A stretch of DNA of 64,000 bases from Clarkia xantiana subsp. parviflora (lineage: Eukaryota > Streptophyta > Magnoliopsida > Myrtales > Onagraceae): the NCBI GenBank assembly GCA_036873135.1, contig JAPTYO010000005.1, positions 5,868,166 to 5,932,165 on the forward strand, read 5' to 3'. The translations under genes and the position numbers were made by a program. How positions within the stretch are numbered: position 1 is the first letter of the stretch; the number at the start of each line of letters is the position of its first letter. Positions 48,283 to 59,704 of the stretch are shown one piece after another. A model generated the notes under the pieces. That model worked only from the letters and a program-made list of their open reading frames with translations. It was not told the DNA's origin and did not search any database.

Positions 48283-50619
48283 ATGAGTAAGTCCACCACT
48301 CCTCTATCACAGACTCCCTTTAATTCTGATATAGAGGATGACTTGGACGTAGACCTGGCTTTGCCAGTAGATAGTGTTTTAGACACCGATGAGGGTGTAG
48401 CTGCTGGTCCTTTTGTTGGGGCGTCTCTTGCTGGAGAGACTGAGGTGTTGGTTAGGTATTATACTAACCGCTTGGATAGATCCTTGTTCACCTTGTATGC
48501 GAGTGCTTCCGGACTCGACGCTTGTACCGAAGCTTTTTATCCCTTTGAGATACTCCCTGATAGCAGTTTAGGAGATGCTACTCCTCCGCCTGCAGATTTA
48601 TCCGTCGTGTACACTTCTCATGTTAGGGAGGGTTTGCGGTTTCCCTACTGCTCTGACTTGGTTGAGCTCTGTAGCGGTTACGGAATTTCCCCTTTAGATC
48701 TTGCACCCAACGGGATTCGAGTATGGACTTGTTTCAGAGTGCTGCTTCACAAGGAGTCCTGGCGTTACTCCCGCACACTCTTTCGCTGCTTCTACCAGCT
48801 TAAGAGTTCGGACTCAACGGGATTGTGCAGTATGAAAGTTCGTTGGCCAAACTTGCAGAGCGATGGTTTTGAGGAACTTGGTCTTGGGGAAGCCAAGTGG
48901 GATCCTAGTTACCGGTTAGTTGCTACCGCAGATCGGTCTGCCGACCATTGGAGGCATCATTACTTTTTTGCTCATGACGCGGGGACGACTTGGGATGTCG
49001 AGTATGTTCGGAAATTTGATCCCGCGCCTGCTTTTCGGGAACTCTCTTTGTCAGATAAGGAAGTGATAAGACAGATATATCACTGTCAACAATCGCGCGG
49101 CTTTACTTGCTCATTGCGTGCATCCAATCAAGAATTGATTGATGCTGGGATCCATGTGCTCCCTTCTGCAGCTTCGGTATGTTGATCATTTTTATAACTT
49201 TTTACCGTGTTTCACTGTAGGTTGGTTTGACGGAAAAAGCTCGTCTTTGCAGACGGCGGCCGCTCGCAAGATTGCTTCTAGCGGGAGGATTGTTCCCCTA
49301 CTTGCTTCTGGAGCGTCGGCGGCTTCTGACCGCGGAAAGGGTAGATGGTTTTAAAAGAACAATCTTCCTTGTGTATTTTCTTGGTTGGGTTGTAACTTGT
49401 ATGTTACTTGCAGGTCACACGACGCTTGTTACTGACCGCGTTGTTGCCGTTCCTGACTCTTCCAAACGGTCCACCACTGGGGCGCGTTCTTCGAGCAGTT
49501 CGAAGCGTCCGAAGACTACTGTGACCGTTCCTACTCCTTCCTGTCATAAAGGGAAGGAAGTTGGCGGTTGCGAGGATGCGTTGTCTACCCCCCGCTCGAA
49601 GGAGCGGTCCGAGGTGGAACGTTCTCTTCTTTCTGGTATAGGCTGAACACTTGATTCTGTGCCTTTGTGCGCTTTGTTTTTGGCTTTTGCATAACTCTGC
49701 TTGGTTTGCATGTAGTGATCCCGCCACTTGGACGTGCGGACTTGCTTCGTCCTTTGGACGGTGACATTTCAGATGGTAAGTGGATGCCATACGTGGCAGG
49801 AGATCTTACTTTTCCCAAGAACTCCCAGCTGAACATGCCTGAAGTTGGCGTGCGTGTTCTTCATCGATCTATTCCTCTTGGTGATCGAGTTGTTCGACCC
49901 TCGAGTGACGAGGAGGCACGAACTTTTGTTGAGAGATCGTTGTCTGGATTCACTCCAGTGAGTATCTTTTTTCACTTTGCTATGTTCATTGCTCCTGAAC
50001 ATATATGCTTATTGTCTCCTTGGTGCATATGGCCTCCTTCATGTTGGAGCTTGTCCAGGAGAGGCGTGCCATTGCTGACAAAGCTGCCACTTTGTCCAAG
50101 GAGCTTGAGGAAGCTAAGGACGAAGTGCACCGTCTTTCGTTGAAGAAGACGGATTTTGATGCTCGTTATAATTCTGATCATGCCAGCTTTGTTCAGCTTG
50201 AATCTGAGAACGCCGCCATTGAGAAGGCAATTTCTGATAACGCAAGCAAGCACAAGTCTGCCTGCCGGAAAGTTCGCGAGGCAGAAATGAAGGCTGGCAT
50301 TGAAGAGGGACTTAGCAAGTTCCCTTCTACTCCTGGATTTGATAGCGCAGTTACTGCTGCTGCTACAGCGAAGGCCACTCCTATGCTTAGCGAGTTTGCC
50401 GAGGACTTTATTCGTAGAGTGAGTATTCTTGCTCCTGGCTTTCCTTTTGACAAGTTAGGGCCATATGCGGAGTCTGCTGTTGGGCAAGTTGCCGAGCTTC
50501 GTCGCTTAGATACTGCAACATCCGAGTTTGCATTTTTGTTTGGAGAAGATGGTGGCGGCACTAATGTGCAACTTTTGCCTGTTCCACCCAGCCCTGTCAG
50601 GGATGATGGACTCCTTTGA
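48283..50619 (+). CDS. Antisense accessory protein of a Tat-type retrotransposon ('putative gypsy type transposon' family)
   Basis: A five-exon model, 48283-49176, 49253-49340, 49414-49635, 49716-49957 and 50059-50619, stays open for 668 residues. The N-terminal half has the conserved region REGLRFPYCSDLVELC followed by 'IRVWTCFRVLL' and 'LFRCFYQLK', which I recognise as the plant domain called putative gypsy type transposon (Pfam Transposase_28). The middle is Ser/Arg/Lys-rich ('SSSSSKRPKTT') and may hold a nuclear signal. The C-terminal exon encodes a heptad-rich coiled coil ('TLSKELEEAKDEVHRLSLKK'). A homologue with the same order lies on the minus strand of the inner element at 59705-62396. 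Despite the Pfam name, no catalytic motif is seen, and the function in the retrotransposon cycle is unknown. The last two splice sites are the least certain. Confidence 0.7.
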
Positions 50620-52221
50620 TTTGTGTCATCTTTTCGACATGTTGAACTCGTTTATGAGCCCCCTTGCCCCCCGGCTTCTATGCTTAGGAACTTGTTGGAG
50701 TTGTTCTTTAATTGTTGCTTGTGACTTGTTCGCTTTGAACTACGTCGTTTGAACCTGCTTTATACACAGCAGTTGGCATGATAACTTGTTAGTAATGTTT
50801 CATACCGTTATCACTTACTGAGTTTACTGAACGTGGATGACTAGTAGTATAAACGTAGTCTCCGCAATCGTGACCGATAGCGACTTTTGATTCAAGATTG
50901 TTTGTACGATGCGTTATGCATGTTGTACGTCTTCCTGCATAGCTTGTCATTATATCCGCCGAAACTTGTCAAGTGATTCGCGTATAGCGACTTAACAAGT
51001 AGTATGTTTGAAATGTGTTATCTTGGCTTAAGCAAGATACTAGTTTATACCGTCTCTTAGTTCCACTCTAAGGCGACGTTGTACAAGACTCTACTTGTAA
51101 GTTTTATGAGTTTTAAACAGGGTGCGCACCTGCCATCGTGTATCAACCCGCGTTGGAGAAGCATACGTAAAAACTTTTTTGGGTTTTTAAAGAGAGTTTT
51201 GTGAACCCTAAAAAGGTTGTTTGATAAAATGTTTGAAAAGGTGTTTGATATATAAAAATTTTATAAAGTATTTGGCAGAATAATTGGTAAAAATATTTGT
51301 GATACATGATTCCTGCGTCCAGGGACCATGTAGCTTACCAGGAGTTCGTAATATGGGATTGTCGTCTAAACAGAGGACATCCGCTATGAAGGGTGAACCC
51401 TTACCAGGAATTCGTAATATGGGATTGTCGTCTAAACAGAGGACATCCGCCATGAAGAGTGAACCCTTACCAGGAATTCGTAATATGGGATTGTCGTCTA
51501 AACAGAGGACATTCGCAACTTATGGGGTGATCAGCCCCGTTATTGTATTTGCCCATCCTGTTCTGGATCCAGGGAATGGCTATGAACATGAGGATTTGCC
51601 TCTAATATGAGATGTCACAGCATGTCATTTTCTAGAAGTAAACATGGGGTTTGTCTTTTTAAAGAGGATACTTCAATATGCCACCTTTGATAATAGGTCT
51701 TGGTGTTAAACCAAGATATTGCTTGTAGATGACGGCTCTTGAATAGTTGTCACCTTGAGTAGGAAATTGCTATAAGTTCCTTTTTTGTAGGTATTCCGCA
51801 AGTTGTCCTTGCGTCATATAAGTTGGCTGTGAACATAGCGCAATGGCTTTGTGCTGCCGATACCTTCTTGAGATAGATGCCATTTTACGAAAGGAGAGGT
51901 AAACTCGTTGTTGGTGTAGGTATGCAAATATCATCCATTATGTGTATTTGCAGTATGCTGTCTTTGAAAATGTCTTGGGCTTAACTCCAAGTTTTTGATT
52001 CTATGATGATACCTTTTTATGTGGTCATCCACATGGGTAAATTGTTGTTGATGATAAACGTTGTCATAACGCGTGATAGATTTTGCTTGCACATGACATA
52101 TTATCTTGGATTATTGATGTAGATAATAAGCGCGTAGTTTAGTTGCTTCGCGTTTAATCCAAAAAATAGCGTGCAAGAGATAAATGTGTACCTACAAATG
52201 TAGATTGACTTTATTAGATAC
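50620..52221. other. Internal region of the outer retrotransposon after the antisense gene
   Basis: No gene is recognised. It holds a 66-bp tandem repeat (51337-51534) and ends at the insertion site of the inner element. By analogy with the inner element, this is the spacer between the antisense gene and the end of pol. Confidence 0.45.
51337..51534. repeat. Three-copy 66-bp tandem repeat
   Basis: Copies start at 51337, 51403 and 51469. Each contains 'accaggaattcgtaatatgg' and 'gtctaaacagaggacat', with a few substitutions. A similar tandem block lies at the equivalent position in the inner element (58990-59420), though its sequence differs. Confidence 0.93.
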
Positions 52222-52226
52222 TTGCG

Positions 52227-52946
52227 TGATGGGTTCCGATGTAATCGTTGGCCCCGTTAACAGCCAATGGACGGCGAGTAGGTCCAGTGGGCCTCGTGAA
52301 AGGCCTGGGAGGCCCAGAAGCCCAGTATGAGGGGTCCCGACTTTAGCGGTCCCGATATATGAGCTGAATGCTCCCGACAATAAGCCTCTGAGTAGGCCCC
52401 GATATATAATAAAGCCCCGCGGAGGCTGGACCTGTCTCGTGAGACAAAGGGTCCTGGGTGGTGACCTAGAATGAGATAACTCTGGAGTCCCCGATATGAA
52501 TTGGGACTTGTGATCAGAGGATAAGACCGAGAAACCCGCCTACTAGATAGAGTAGTGGGGAGACGGTTGAGATATAGATAACCTCCCCCGAGATACGCAG
52601 GGCGTGCCCAAGATACGCGGAGTATGGGCGAGATACGCGGAGCGTGGGGCGAGATATACGGAATCCCGAACGAGATATACAGAATCATGGGTAAAACTGC
52701 CAGGCGCAGTCTCAGGTAACTGAGTAACTTCCCCTCCTATATAAAGGAGGAAGTTACCTCAGAAAATACATTCTCTAATACGAACTTAGATTACTGCTTA
52801 CCACCCCATTGATCACATACTCATTTAGGCATCGGAGAGGGATTCTGGGTCACCACCCAGGTCATCCCCTTTTGCAGGATTACGCGGAGCCCAGGAGTTC
52901 AAGCTTTCCGTCAAGAACGTAACGGAGCTTCGCCCGTGATCCAACA
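52227..52946 (+). repeat. 5' LTR of the inner retrotransposon
   Basis: 720 bp, TG...CA ends. It contains a cluster of 'gagatacgcgg' direct repeats (about 52590-52680) upstream of the TATA box. Compared with the 3' LTR it lacks an 18-bp segment near 52407. Confidence 0.95.
52734..52749 (+). promoter_or_regulatory. LTR TATA box within an inverted repeat
   Basis: CCTATATAAAGG is flanked by mirrored arms GTAACTTCC and GGAAGTTAC, so the TATA box sits in the loop of a short palindrome. The 3' LTR has the same arrangement at about 63528-63543. Transcription would start some 30 bp downstream, at the head of the R region. Confidence 0.6.
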
Positions 52947-52947
52947 T

Positions 52948-52964
52948 TGGCGCCGTCTGTGGGA
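52948..52964 (+). other. Primer-binding site
   Basis: TGGCGCCGTCTGTGGGA follows the 5' LTR after one base. It has the TGGCGCC start seen in many plant Tat and related elements, where a host tRNA primes minus-strand synthesis. The tRNA identity was not checked. Confidence 0.8.
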
Positions 52965-53001
52965 ACCTGAACGAAAAGCCAAAATAGTTTCTACCAGATC
53001 A

Positions 53002-55349
53002 ATGGCCGGTGGTGGCAAGAAGAAGCAAGTTCAGGCCTGCAGTTCTCGCCCCGCTGGAACTGTGAATTCCCCGTTGCTGGAACATGTTGCTGAACAAGGT
53101 GAGCACCCTGCTGTTTCTCAGACATGGGGGCAGGGCGATGATGAGGTCTCATTCCGAGACACGGCGGTGAACAGGCAAGATATCCCGCGAAGGGAGGTGG
53201 ATGCTCCCCCAAACCCGGTGGGGCACAGAGAGGAAATCCCGCGAAGGGAAATAGGCTCTTCCTCAAATTCGGAGTTGGCCAAGGCAGTAGCAGATGCTAT
53301 GCCTATGTTCTTAGCGGCCATGGAGGCTCTGTTGGACAAAAGAGAGGCTGCCAGGAGGGCAGAGGAGCTGCCCCCGCGAGAAGAGCTACCTCCACCCCCT
53401 CCGAGGGTGGTTACAGAAGAACAGGAGGTTCAGGAGGTTCGGCCCAGGAATAGGGGTAAGGAACCCGCGCACTCGGAGAAGTTCGTGGTGGATGGTCCCG
53501 GCCAGTGCAACATAGGACCATTCCCCTGAATGACCCCATTACCCCCGATCTGGTGGTGAAGATTGTCAACATCTGCATGGGTGACCAAAAGCAAATGACA
53601 TCGGAGCTAAGGGACCGATCCACACACCCTTTCGTTCCACGACTGCTAGATACCGTCGCCCCGCCAGGGCTAGGCATCCCGACCATCAAGGAGTACGATG
53701 GTGAAGGAGACCCGGTCCGCCATGTTCAGAGACATGTCCAGGCCTGTATGGGTAGGACTTCGAATGATGACCTCATATGTTCATTGTTCCCGATCACCTT
53801 AGGAGAAAGGGCCATGACATGGTTTTTCAGTCTACCGCCGGGAAGTATTACGTGCTAGGCTGATATGAACGATCGCTTCATCAAGCAATATCAAGGTCGG
53901 AGGCATCTCCTGAAGAGTGTGAGGTCCCTGACCTAGGTGGTGCAGAGATCCGACGAATCATTGGCGTATTACTACCAACGATTCACTGCCAGTGCCGCGG
54001 AGATCGATGATGAGATATCGGAGGGAGAGACCATCCGAACTTTCCTTCGGAATCTAACTGCCCCATATGGTTCTGATCTGATGCACAGTGTAGCCGCGAA
54101 GGCTGTGTGGAGTATGGAGGCCCTGCAAGCGAGGGTGAAACAGCAAATCGACGTCCAGGAGTCGAAGATTGCTGCCGGAGAGCTTGATCCTCCAAAGTCA
54201 GAAAGAGGAAAGCCATCGTCCAAGCTGTCGGATGATCGCAAAGGGAGCGATAAATCGGAGGGAAGTAGGAACCGTGGCCGCCCCGAGAGAAGGGAGGATA
54301 GGCGTCCTCCGAAGAAGGATAACCGCGAGGGTCGTAGTGTTCCCATCAACAGCTCGATGACCTCCGTGGTGGCTGTGATGGATCGGCAGGGTCTCGCCCG
54401 ATACCCCCCGAGGAAAGAAGGTGAGTTCTTGGGAGGCCGCTCCGATCGTTACTGTCGGTACCATCGAGTCAATGGTCACGATACGGATAACTGTCGGGAG
54501 CTGAAGAAGGAGATAGAGAAGCTGATCCAGAAGGGGAAGCTGAAGGAGTTCTTCGGAAGGGGACGGTGCCGATCCCGCTCCAAAAGTCGGTCACGGTCCC
54601 GTTCCAAGTCCCGTGATCGATCCCCGAAGAAGAAGAAGGTTGAGCCGGAAGCCTCCGGTTCTGGTGCCCGTAAGGAGAGGCGGGGAACCATTAACGTCAT
54701 TCACGGAGGAATGGCAGCGGGAGGAGACACCTCCGCTTCCCGGGAGAATTATGCTTCCCGCATCTCTGCTGCTGTGGTGTTAGGGAAGAGGTCCCGGTCG
54801 TGGACCATAAAGGAAGAAATGGTGATTTCTTTCTCGGCGGAGGATTTGATAGGCGTGGAGAGCCCCCACGACGACGCCTTGGTCGTGACCCTGGACGTGG
54901 ACGGATTCGAGATGAAGCGGATCCTAATAGACGGAGGGAGCTCCTCCGACATTCTTTTCATGGACGCTCTGGAAGCCATGGGAAAGACGAAGAAGGACCT
55001 AACGCAGGTGAACTTCCCGATGGTGGGGTTCTCTGGATCTACCTCCTATCCGTTGGGGATGATTACCTTACCGGTGGAGTTTGGTAGTGGCTGGAAGATG
55101 GAGAGACGGAACGTGGATTTCGTCGTGGTAGAGTCTGCGGGGACGTATAACGCTATCATCGGGAGGACCACCATCAACCCTCTCATGGCAGTCGCCTCAA
55201 CCGTCCACCAAAAGATGAAGTTCCCGACTGACAATGGGGTCGGAGAGGTCAAGGGTGACCAAGTGGCGTCACGAAGGTGTTATGTCAACGCCACTCGAAG
55301 GAGAAGGAGGGAGGCCATGGCTGTCTTACAGACTGATACCGATCCTTGA
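53002..55349 (+). pseudogene. Broken gag and protease of the inner retrotransposon
   Basis: Gag starts MAGGGKKKQ at 53002. The frame is lost near 53510-53529 and continues in another frame to 55349, interrupted by in-frame TAG at 53856 and 53934. The region holds the capsid-like part (about 53505-54130), a CxxHxxxGHxxxxC zinc knuckle (about 54450-54495) next to an Arg/Ser-rich stretch, and an aspartic protease with IDGGSSSDILF (about 54925-54960) and IIGRTTIN. DGG in place of DTG or DSG is usual in this lineage. It ends at a TGA beside a tandem duplication. The product would package element RNA and process the polyprotein; this copy cannot do so intact. Confidence 0.88.
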
Positions 55350-55350
55350 G

Positions 55351-55780
55351 AAGAGTTTGGGCGTCCCGCCCCCATGGAGGACCTGAAAGAGGTCGAGATT
55401 GACGGACCTAAGAGGAAGGTGAAGATCGGGTCTGCTTTGTCGGAGGAAAGAGCCCGAGAGTTGATTGAGCTCCTGAAGGAGTTCAAGGAGCTGTTTGCTT
55501 GGTCCCCGAGCGATATGCCAGGAATCAGCCCCGACGTGATAGTGCACGAGCTGAAGATTCTCGAGAAGAGTTTGGGCGTCCCGCTCCCATGGAGGACCTG
55601 AAGGAGGTTGAGATTGATGGACCTCGGAGGGAGGTGAAGATCGGGTCTGCTTTGTCGGAGGAAAGAGCCCGAGAGTTGATCGACCTTTTGAAGGAATTCA
55701 AGGAGCTGTTTGCCTGGTCCCCGAGTGACATGCCAGGAATTAGCCCCGACGTGATTGTGCAAGAATTGAAGATTGATCCC
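55351..55780 (+). repeat. 215-bp tandem duplication at the gag-pol junction
   Basis: The block beginning 'aagagtttgggcgtcccg' at 55351 recurs at 55566 with scattered differences. Because 215 is not a multiple of three, the two copies lie in different frames, so the start of pol is out of register with the protease frame. Confidence 0.93.
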
Positions 55781-58075
55781 GCGATCAAGCCTATCGCCCA
55801 GAAGAGGCGTCCGATGGGCGCTGATAAGAGGATCACGATCCAGCAAGAGGTGGGCAGATTGCTCGACGCTGGATTCATTAAGGAGCTCCGATTCCAGACT
55901 TGGGTTGCTAACCCGGTCCTGGTGAGAAAGAGTAATGGAAGGTGGCGGATGTGTGTCGATCTCTGCGACTTGAACAAGGCCTGCCCGAAGGATTGCTATC
56001 CACTCCTGAGGATTGACCAGTTGGTGGACGCTACGTTGGGACATGAGATGCTAAGCTTCATGGATGCCTACTCGGGTTACAACCAGATCAAGATGGCGAA
56101 TGAGGATGCCCCCCATACAACCTTCTATGCTGATAGTGACGTCTACCACTACGACGTCATGCCCTTCGGATTGATCAATGCTGGAGCAACCTACCAGAGG
56201 ATGGTGAACAAGTTGTTCGGGGACATGCTGGGAAAGACTATGGAGGCGTATGTGGATGACATGCTGGTGAAGTCCCGACAGGCAGGAGATCATGTCCAAA
56301 ACTTGGCGGCGGCGTTTGAACGGATGAAGTTTCATCAGGTTCGGTTGAACCCAGACAAGTGTGCTTTCGGGGTGAACTCGGGGAAATTCCTAGGGTTCAT
56401 GGTGAGCCAGAGAGGAATCGAGGTGAATCCCGAGAAGCTGCGAGCAATCGAGGAGATGCAGTCCCCGAAGACTCATCGGGAGGTTCAAGTGTTGAATGGC
56501 CGGTTGGCCGTGATGAACCGATTCCTATCCAAGGCGAGTGACAGAGCCATGCCATTTTTTGATGTGCTAAGGGCCCACAAGAAGTTTGAATGGTCCGACA
56601 AGTGCGAGGAGGCATTCCAAGCACTCAAGCAGCACCTCCGTACCCTCCCGCCGTTGGCGAAACCGGTTCCAGGCGAGCCGCTTTATCTCTATTTGGCTGT
56701 TTCTGAAGTTGCTGTTAGTTCTGTTTTGATTAAGATTGTCAAGGGAAACCAAGTGCCTGTCTATTATGTAAGCAAGGCGTTTTCCAAATCCGAAATAAAT
56801 TATCCCGCTATTGAGAAGTATCTCTTTGCGTTGATTGTTGCTGCTCGAAAGCTACGGCCCTACTTCCATGCCCACAAGGTTACGGTGCTAACTAATCAGC
56901 CCTTGAAGCACTTTTTGAACCGACCGGAGGCGTCGGGGAGATTGGTGAAATGGGCCATCGAGCTTACGGAGTTCCGTATTCATTTTGCTCCGAGAACTGC
57001 TATTAAGGGCCAGGCATTGGCGAATTTTATAGCTGAGTCTACGGAACCCGATCTGGAAGAAGCGGGTCCCGCAGAGGGGGAAAACATGGAAGTCCCGATA
57101 GCAGAACAGCCAGAACAGCCAAATGAGGAGAACACTTGGGAGATGTACACTGATGGTTCATCAAGTGTAGAAGGATCGGGGGCAGGATTCGTATTGATAC
57201 CGCCCGGTGGAGGCGAACCCCTGCGATATGCCTTGGGCCTAACGTTTAGGGCCACCAACAATGAAGCTGAGTATGAGGCTCTCATCACGGGCCTTAAAAT
57301 CGCCAAGGGTACGGGAGTCGACCATTTGAAAGTGAAGTGCGATGCCAGCTTGATCGTGAATCAAGTCCAAGGGAACTTTGAAGCCAAAAGCCCGACAATG
57401 AGAAAGTATTTGCACGAGGTACAGACGTTGAAGGGAAGCTTCAAAAGCTTCGACATCGAGGCAATCCCGAGGGAAGAAAATGCGGAGGCGGACGCCTTAA
57501 GCAAGTTCGCTCTGGGAGTGGCCCCCGAAGAGAATCGGAAGGTGCACTTTCTGGAGAGAGTAATCATCTCAACCATCGATCCATCGGAGGTTTGCGCTAT
57601 TGAAGCAGGATCGGAGGAAGAAGAGAAACCCACCTGGATGACCACGATGGTCACATACCTGACTACAGGGGCACTCCCCGATGATGAGGTGGCAGCTGTT
57701 AGGTTGCGTCGAATCGCGAGCAACTACGTGATGGTGGACAACCAGTTATACAAAAGGGGGCATGTAAAGCCTTTTCTGAAATGTGTGGCGGAGCCTGATA
57801 AGAATCGGATCTTGAGAGAACTGCACGAAGGAGTCGCGGCCTGTCATGAAGGGGCCCGATCCATTGTGAGGAAGGCGTTGAATCTAGGCTACTATTGGCC
57901 TTCGATGAACAAAGAGGCGACAGCGATGGTCCGATCCTGTGATGCATGCCAGAGGTATGCTCCGAATATCGTGGCTCCTGCCGCGGACTTGATGTCCATC
58001 AGGAGTGCTTGGCCCTTCGCGCAGTGGGGCATTGATTTGGTGGGACCATCTTCCACAAGCAAAAGGTCAGTGTAA
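55589..58075 (+). pseudogene. Pol fragment: reverse transcriptase, two RNase H domains, integrase N-terminus
   Basis: One open frame holds RT ('SFMDAYSGYNQI' near 56058, YVDDM near 56248), a first RNase H ('YYVSKAFSKSE', 'VLTNQPLKHFL'), and a second, archaeal-like RNase H starting 'MYTDGSSSVEGSGAG' (about 57143-57510). The second RNase H is typical of Tat elements. The integrase zinc domain follows (HEG...HEGARS...CDAC, about 57823-57950), then 'WGIDLVGP'. The frame is lost near 58040-58060 and stops at 58075. The upstream start is disrupted by the 215-bp duplication. Catalytic motifs of RT are intact as read. Confidence 0.9.
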
Positions 58076-58868
58076 GTATTTACTCGTGGCCATCGATTAC
58101 TTCTCAAAATGGATAGAGGCTAAGGCGTTGGCCAAGACAACGGGGCAGCAGATCCTCAAGTTCCTTCAAACTCAGATTATATCCCGGTATGGGGTTCCTC
58201 GAGTGTTGATTAGCGATAATGGCCCTCCGTTCAATGGGGCTCAGTTGAAGGAGTACCTGGAGGAATTGAACATCGAGCATCGAACAGCTTCCGTCCATCA
58301 TGCTCAGACCAATGGCCAAGTCGAATCAGCCAACAAGATCGTGATGGATGGCCTGAAGAAGAGAGTTTACGCCTTGCAAGGTCATTGGCTGGATGAGCTT
58401 GAAAACGTGTTGTGGGCTGTTAGAACAACACCCAAGCAGTCGACAGGGGAAACTCCGTTTGGCCTTGTCTATGGCACGGAGGCAGTTGCCCCCGTGGAGA
58501 TAGCGGTGGCGTCACATCGCAGGAGGTATTATGAGCCTCTAACAAACGAAGAAATGAGACGTCTAGACTTAGACATGCTCGAGGAGAAAAGATGGAAGGC
58601 TGATGAAGTTCAGGCTCGGATGCGTCTGGCAACAACCCGATATTATAATCGACGTGTCAAGTCCCGACAACTCTTCGTTGGAGAACTTGTTTGGCGGAGG
58701 AACGAGTTCGTTCATCAAGATCGGATCAACAAACTATCGCCGAAATGGGAGGGACCCTACAAGATCGTAGGGATGCCAGCCCCGAATGCGTACAAGCTAG
58801 AAGACCTTGATGGCAAGACGTTGAAACATTCCTTCAGTGGCGCACACTTGAAGAAGTATCATGTTTGA
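58060..58868 (+). pseudogene. Integrase core and C-terminus, frame-shifted from pol
   Basis: This is open in a different frame from the upstream pol. The core triad is visible as the Asp in AIDYFSKW (about 58093), the Asp in ISDNGPPF (about 58210) and the Glu in NGQVESANK (about 58321), spaced as in DD35E integrases. The C-terminal part ('GELVWRRN', 'KLSPKWEGPYKI') resembles the Ty3/gypsy GPY-F module. It ends LKKYHV at 58868. The shift from the previous frame near 58040-58060 makes this a separated fragment. Confidence 0.9.
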
Positions 58869-59704
58869 TATTAAGTCGCCGCGAATGGCGCAAATTGTCT
58901 ATCGATAAAGATCCGATGTAAGCCAGCTTTGAGTTGTTAATGAATAAAAGTTGCTTTCGATCAAATTGCTTGTAGATTTATTCTAACTGTTAGTAAGACG
59001 TCCTGAAGGACGCGACAAAAAGCCTTACGAGGTACGGGTAAGTCGCCTTTACGGCGCGACAAAAAGCCTTACGAGGTACGAGTAAGTCGCCTTTATGGCG
59101 CGACAAAAAGCCTTTCGAGGTACGGACAAAAGCCCTACGGGGTATGAGTAAGTCGTCTATATGATGCAACCAAAAGCCTAGGTACGAAAAAGCCCTAAAC
59201 GGGTCCGCGTAAGTCGTCCATATGATGCGGCAAAAAGCCTTAAAGGGTACGAAAAATCCCTAACGGGTCCGCGTAAGTCGTCTATATGATGCAGTAAAAA
59301 AACCTTAAAGGGTATGATTAAGTCGTCTGGAATGGCGCGGTAAAAGCCCTAAGGGGTACGATTAAGTCGTCTAGAATGGCGCGATAAAAACCTTAGGGGG
59401 TGCGAAAAGTCATCTTAAGTGATGTGTAAAGTTGCCTTGAAAGGCATAGACGAGAAACCTTAAGTGGTGAAGTCCCGAGTAGACGAGAAACCTTAAGTGG
59501 TGAAGTCCCGAGTAGACAAGAAACCTTAAGTGGTAAAGTCTCGAGTAAAGCATCGGAAGGATGTATGAAGTCGCTTTAAATAGTGCAAACGATTATCGGG
59601 ATCAAAACAGACAGAAGAAATTTCTTATATAAAGGCTCAAGGCCTGAAGGTTCCGATACAAAATATAAAGGAGGAAAAATTACAAGGACTAAAAGAATAG
59701 AGCA
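58869..59704. repeat. Spacer with tandem repeats between pol and the antisense gene
   Basis: From about 58990 to 59420 there are irregular repeats of about 43 bp built on 'aagtcgcctttacggcgcga' and 'aaaaagccttacgaggtacg'. They are followed by 'gacgagaaaccttaagtgg' repeats (about 59450-59540). No coding frame is recognised. Confidence 0.85.

Noticed and set aside
48002..48310. Minus-strand frames with Lys/Gln/Tyr-rich repeats, and a possible CRISPR-like array
   Set aside because: They result from a 19-20 bp tandem repeat without unique spacers, in a plant retrotransposon.
51337..51534. Regular 66-bp repeats considered as a structured array
   Set aside because: They are simple tandem copies with no spacers, inside an LTR element.
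55280..56044. 254-codon open frame opposite pol
   Set aside because: It is a shadow of the GC-rich pol frame, spans the 215-bp duplication and has no recognisable domain.
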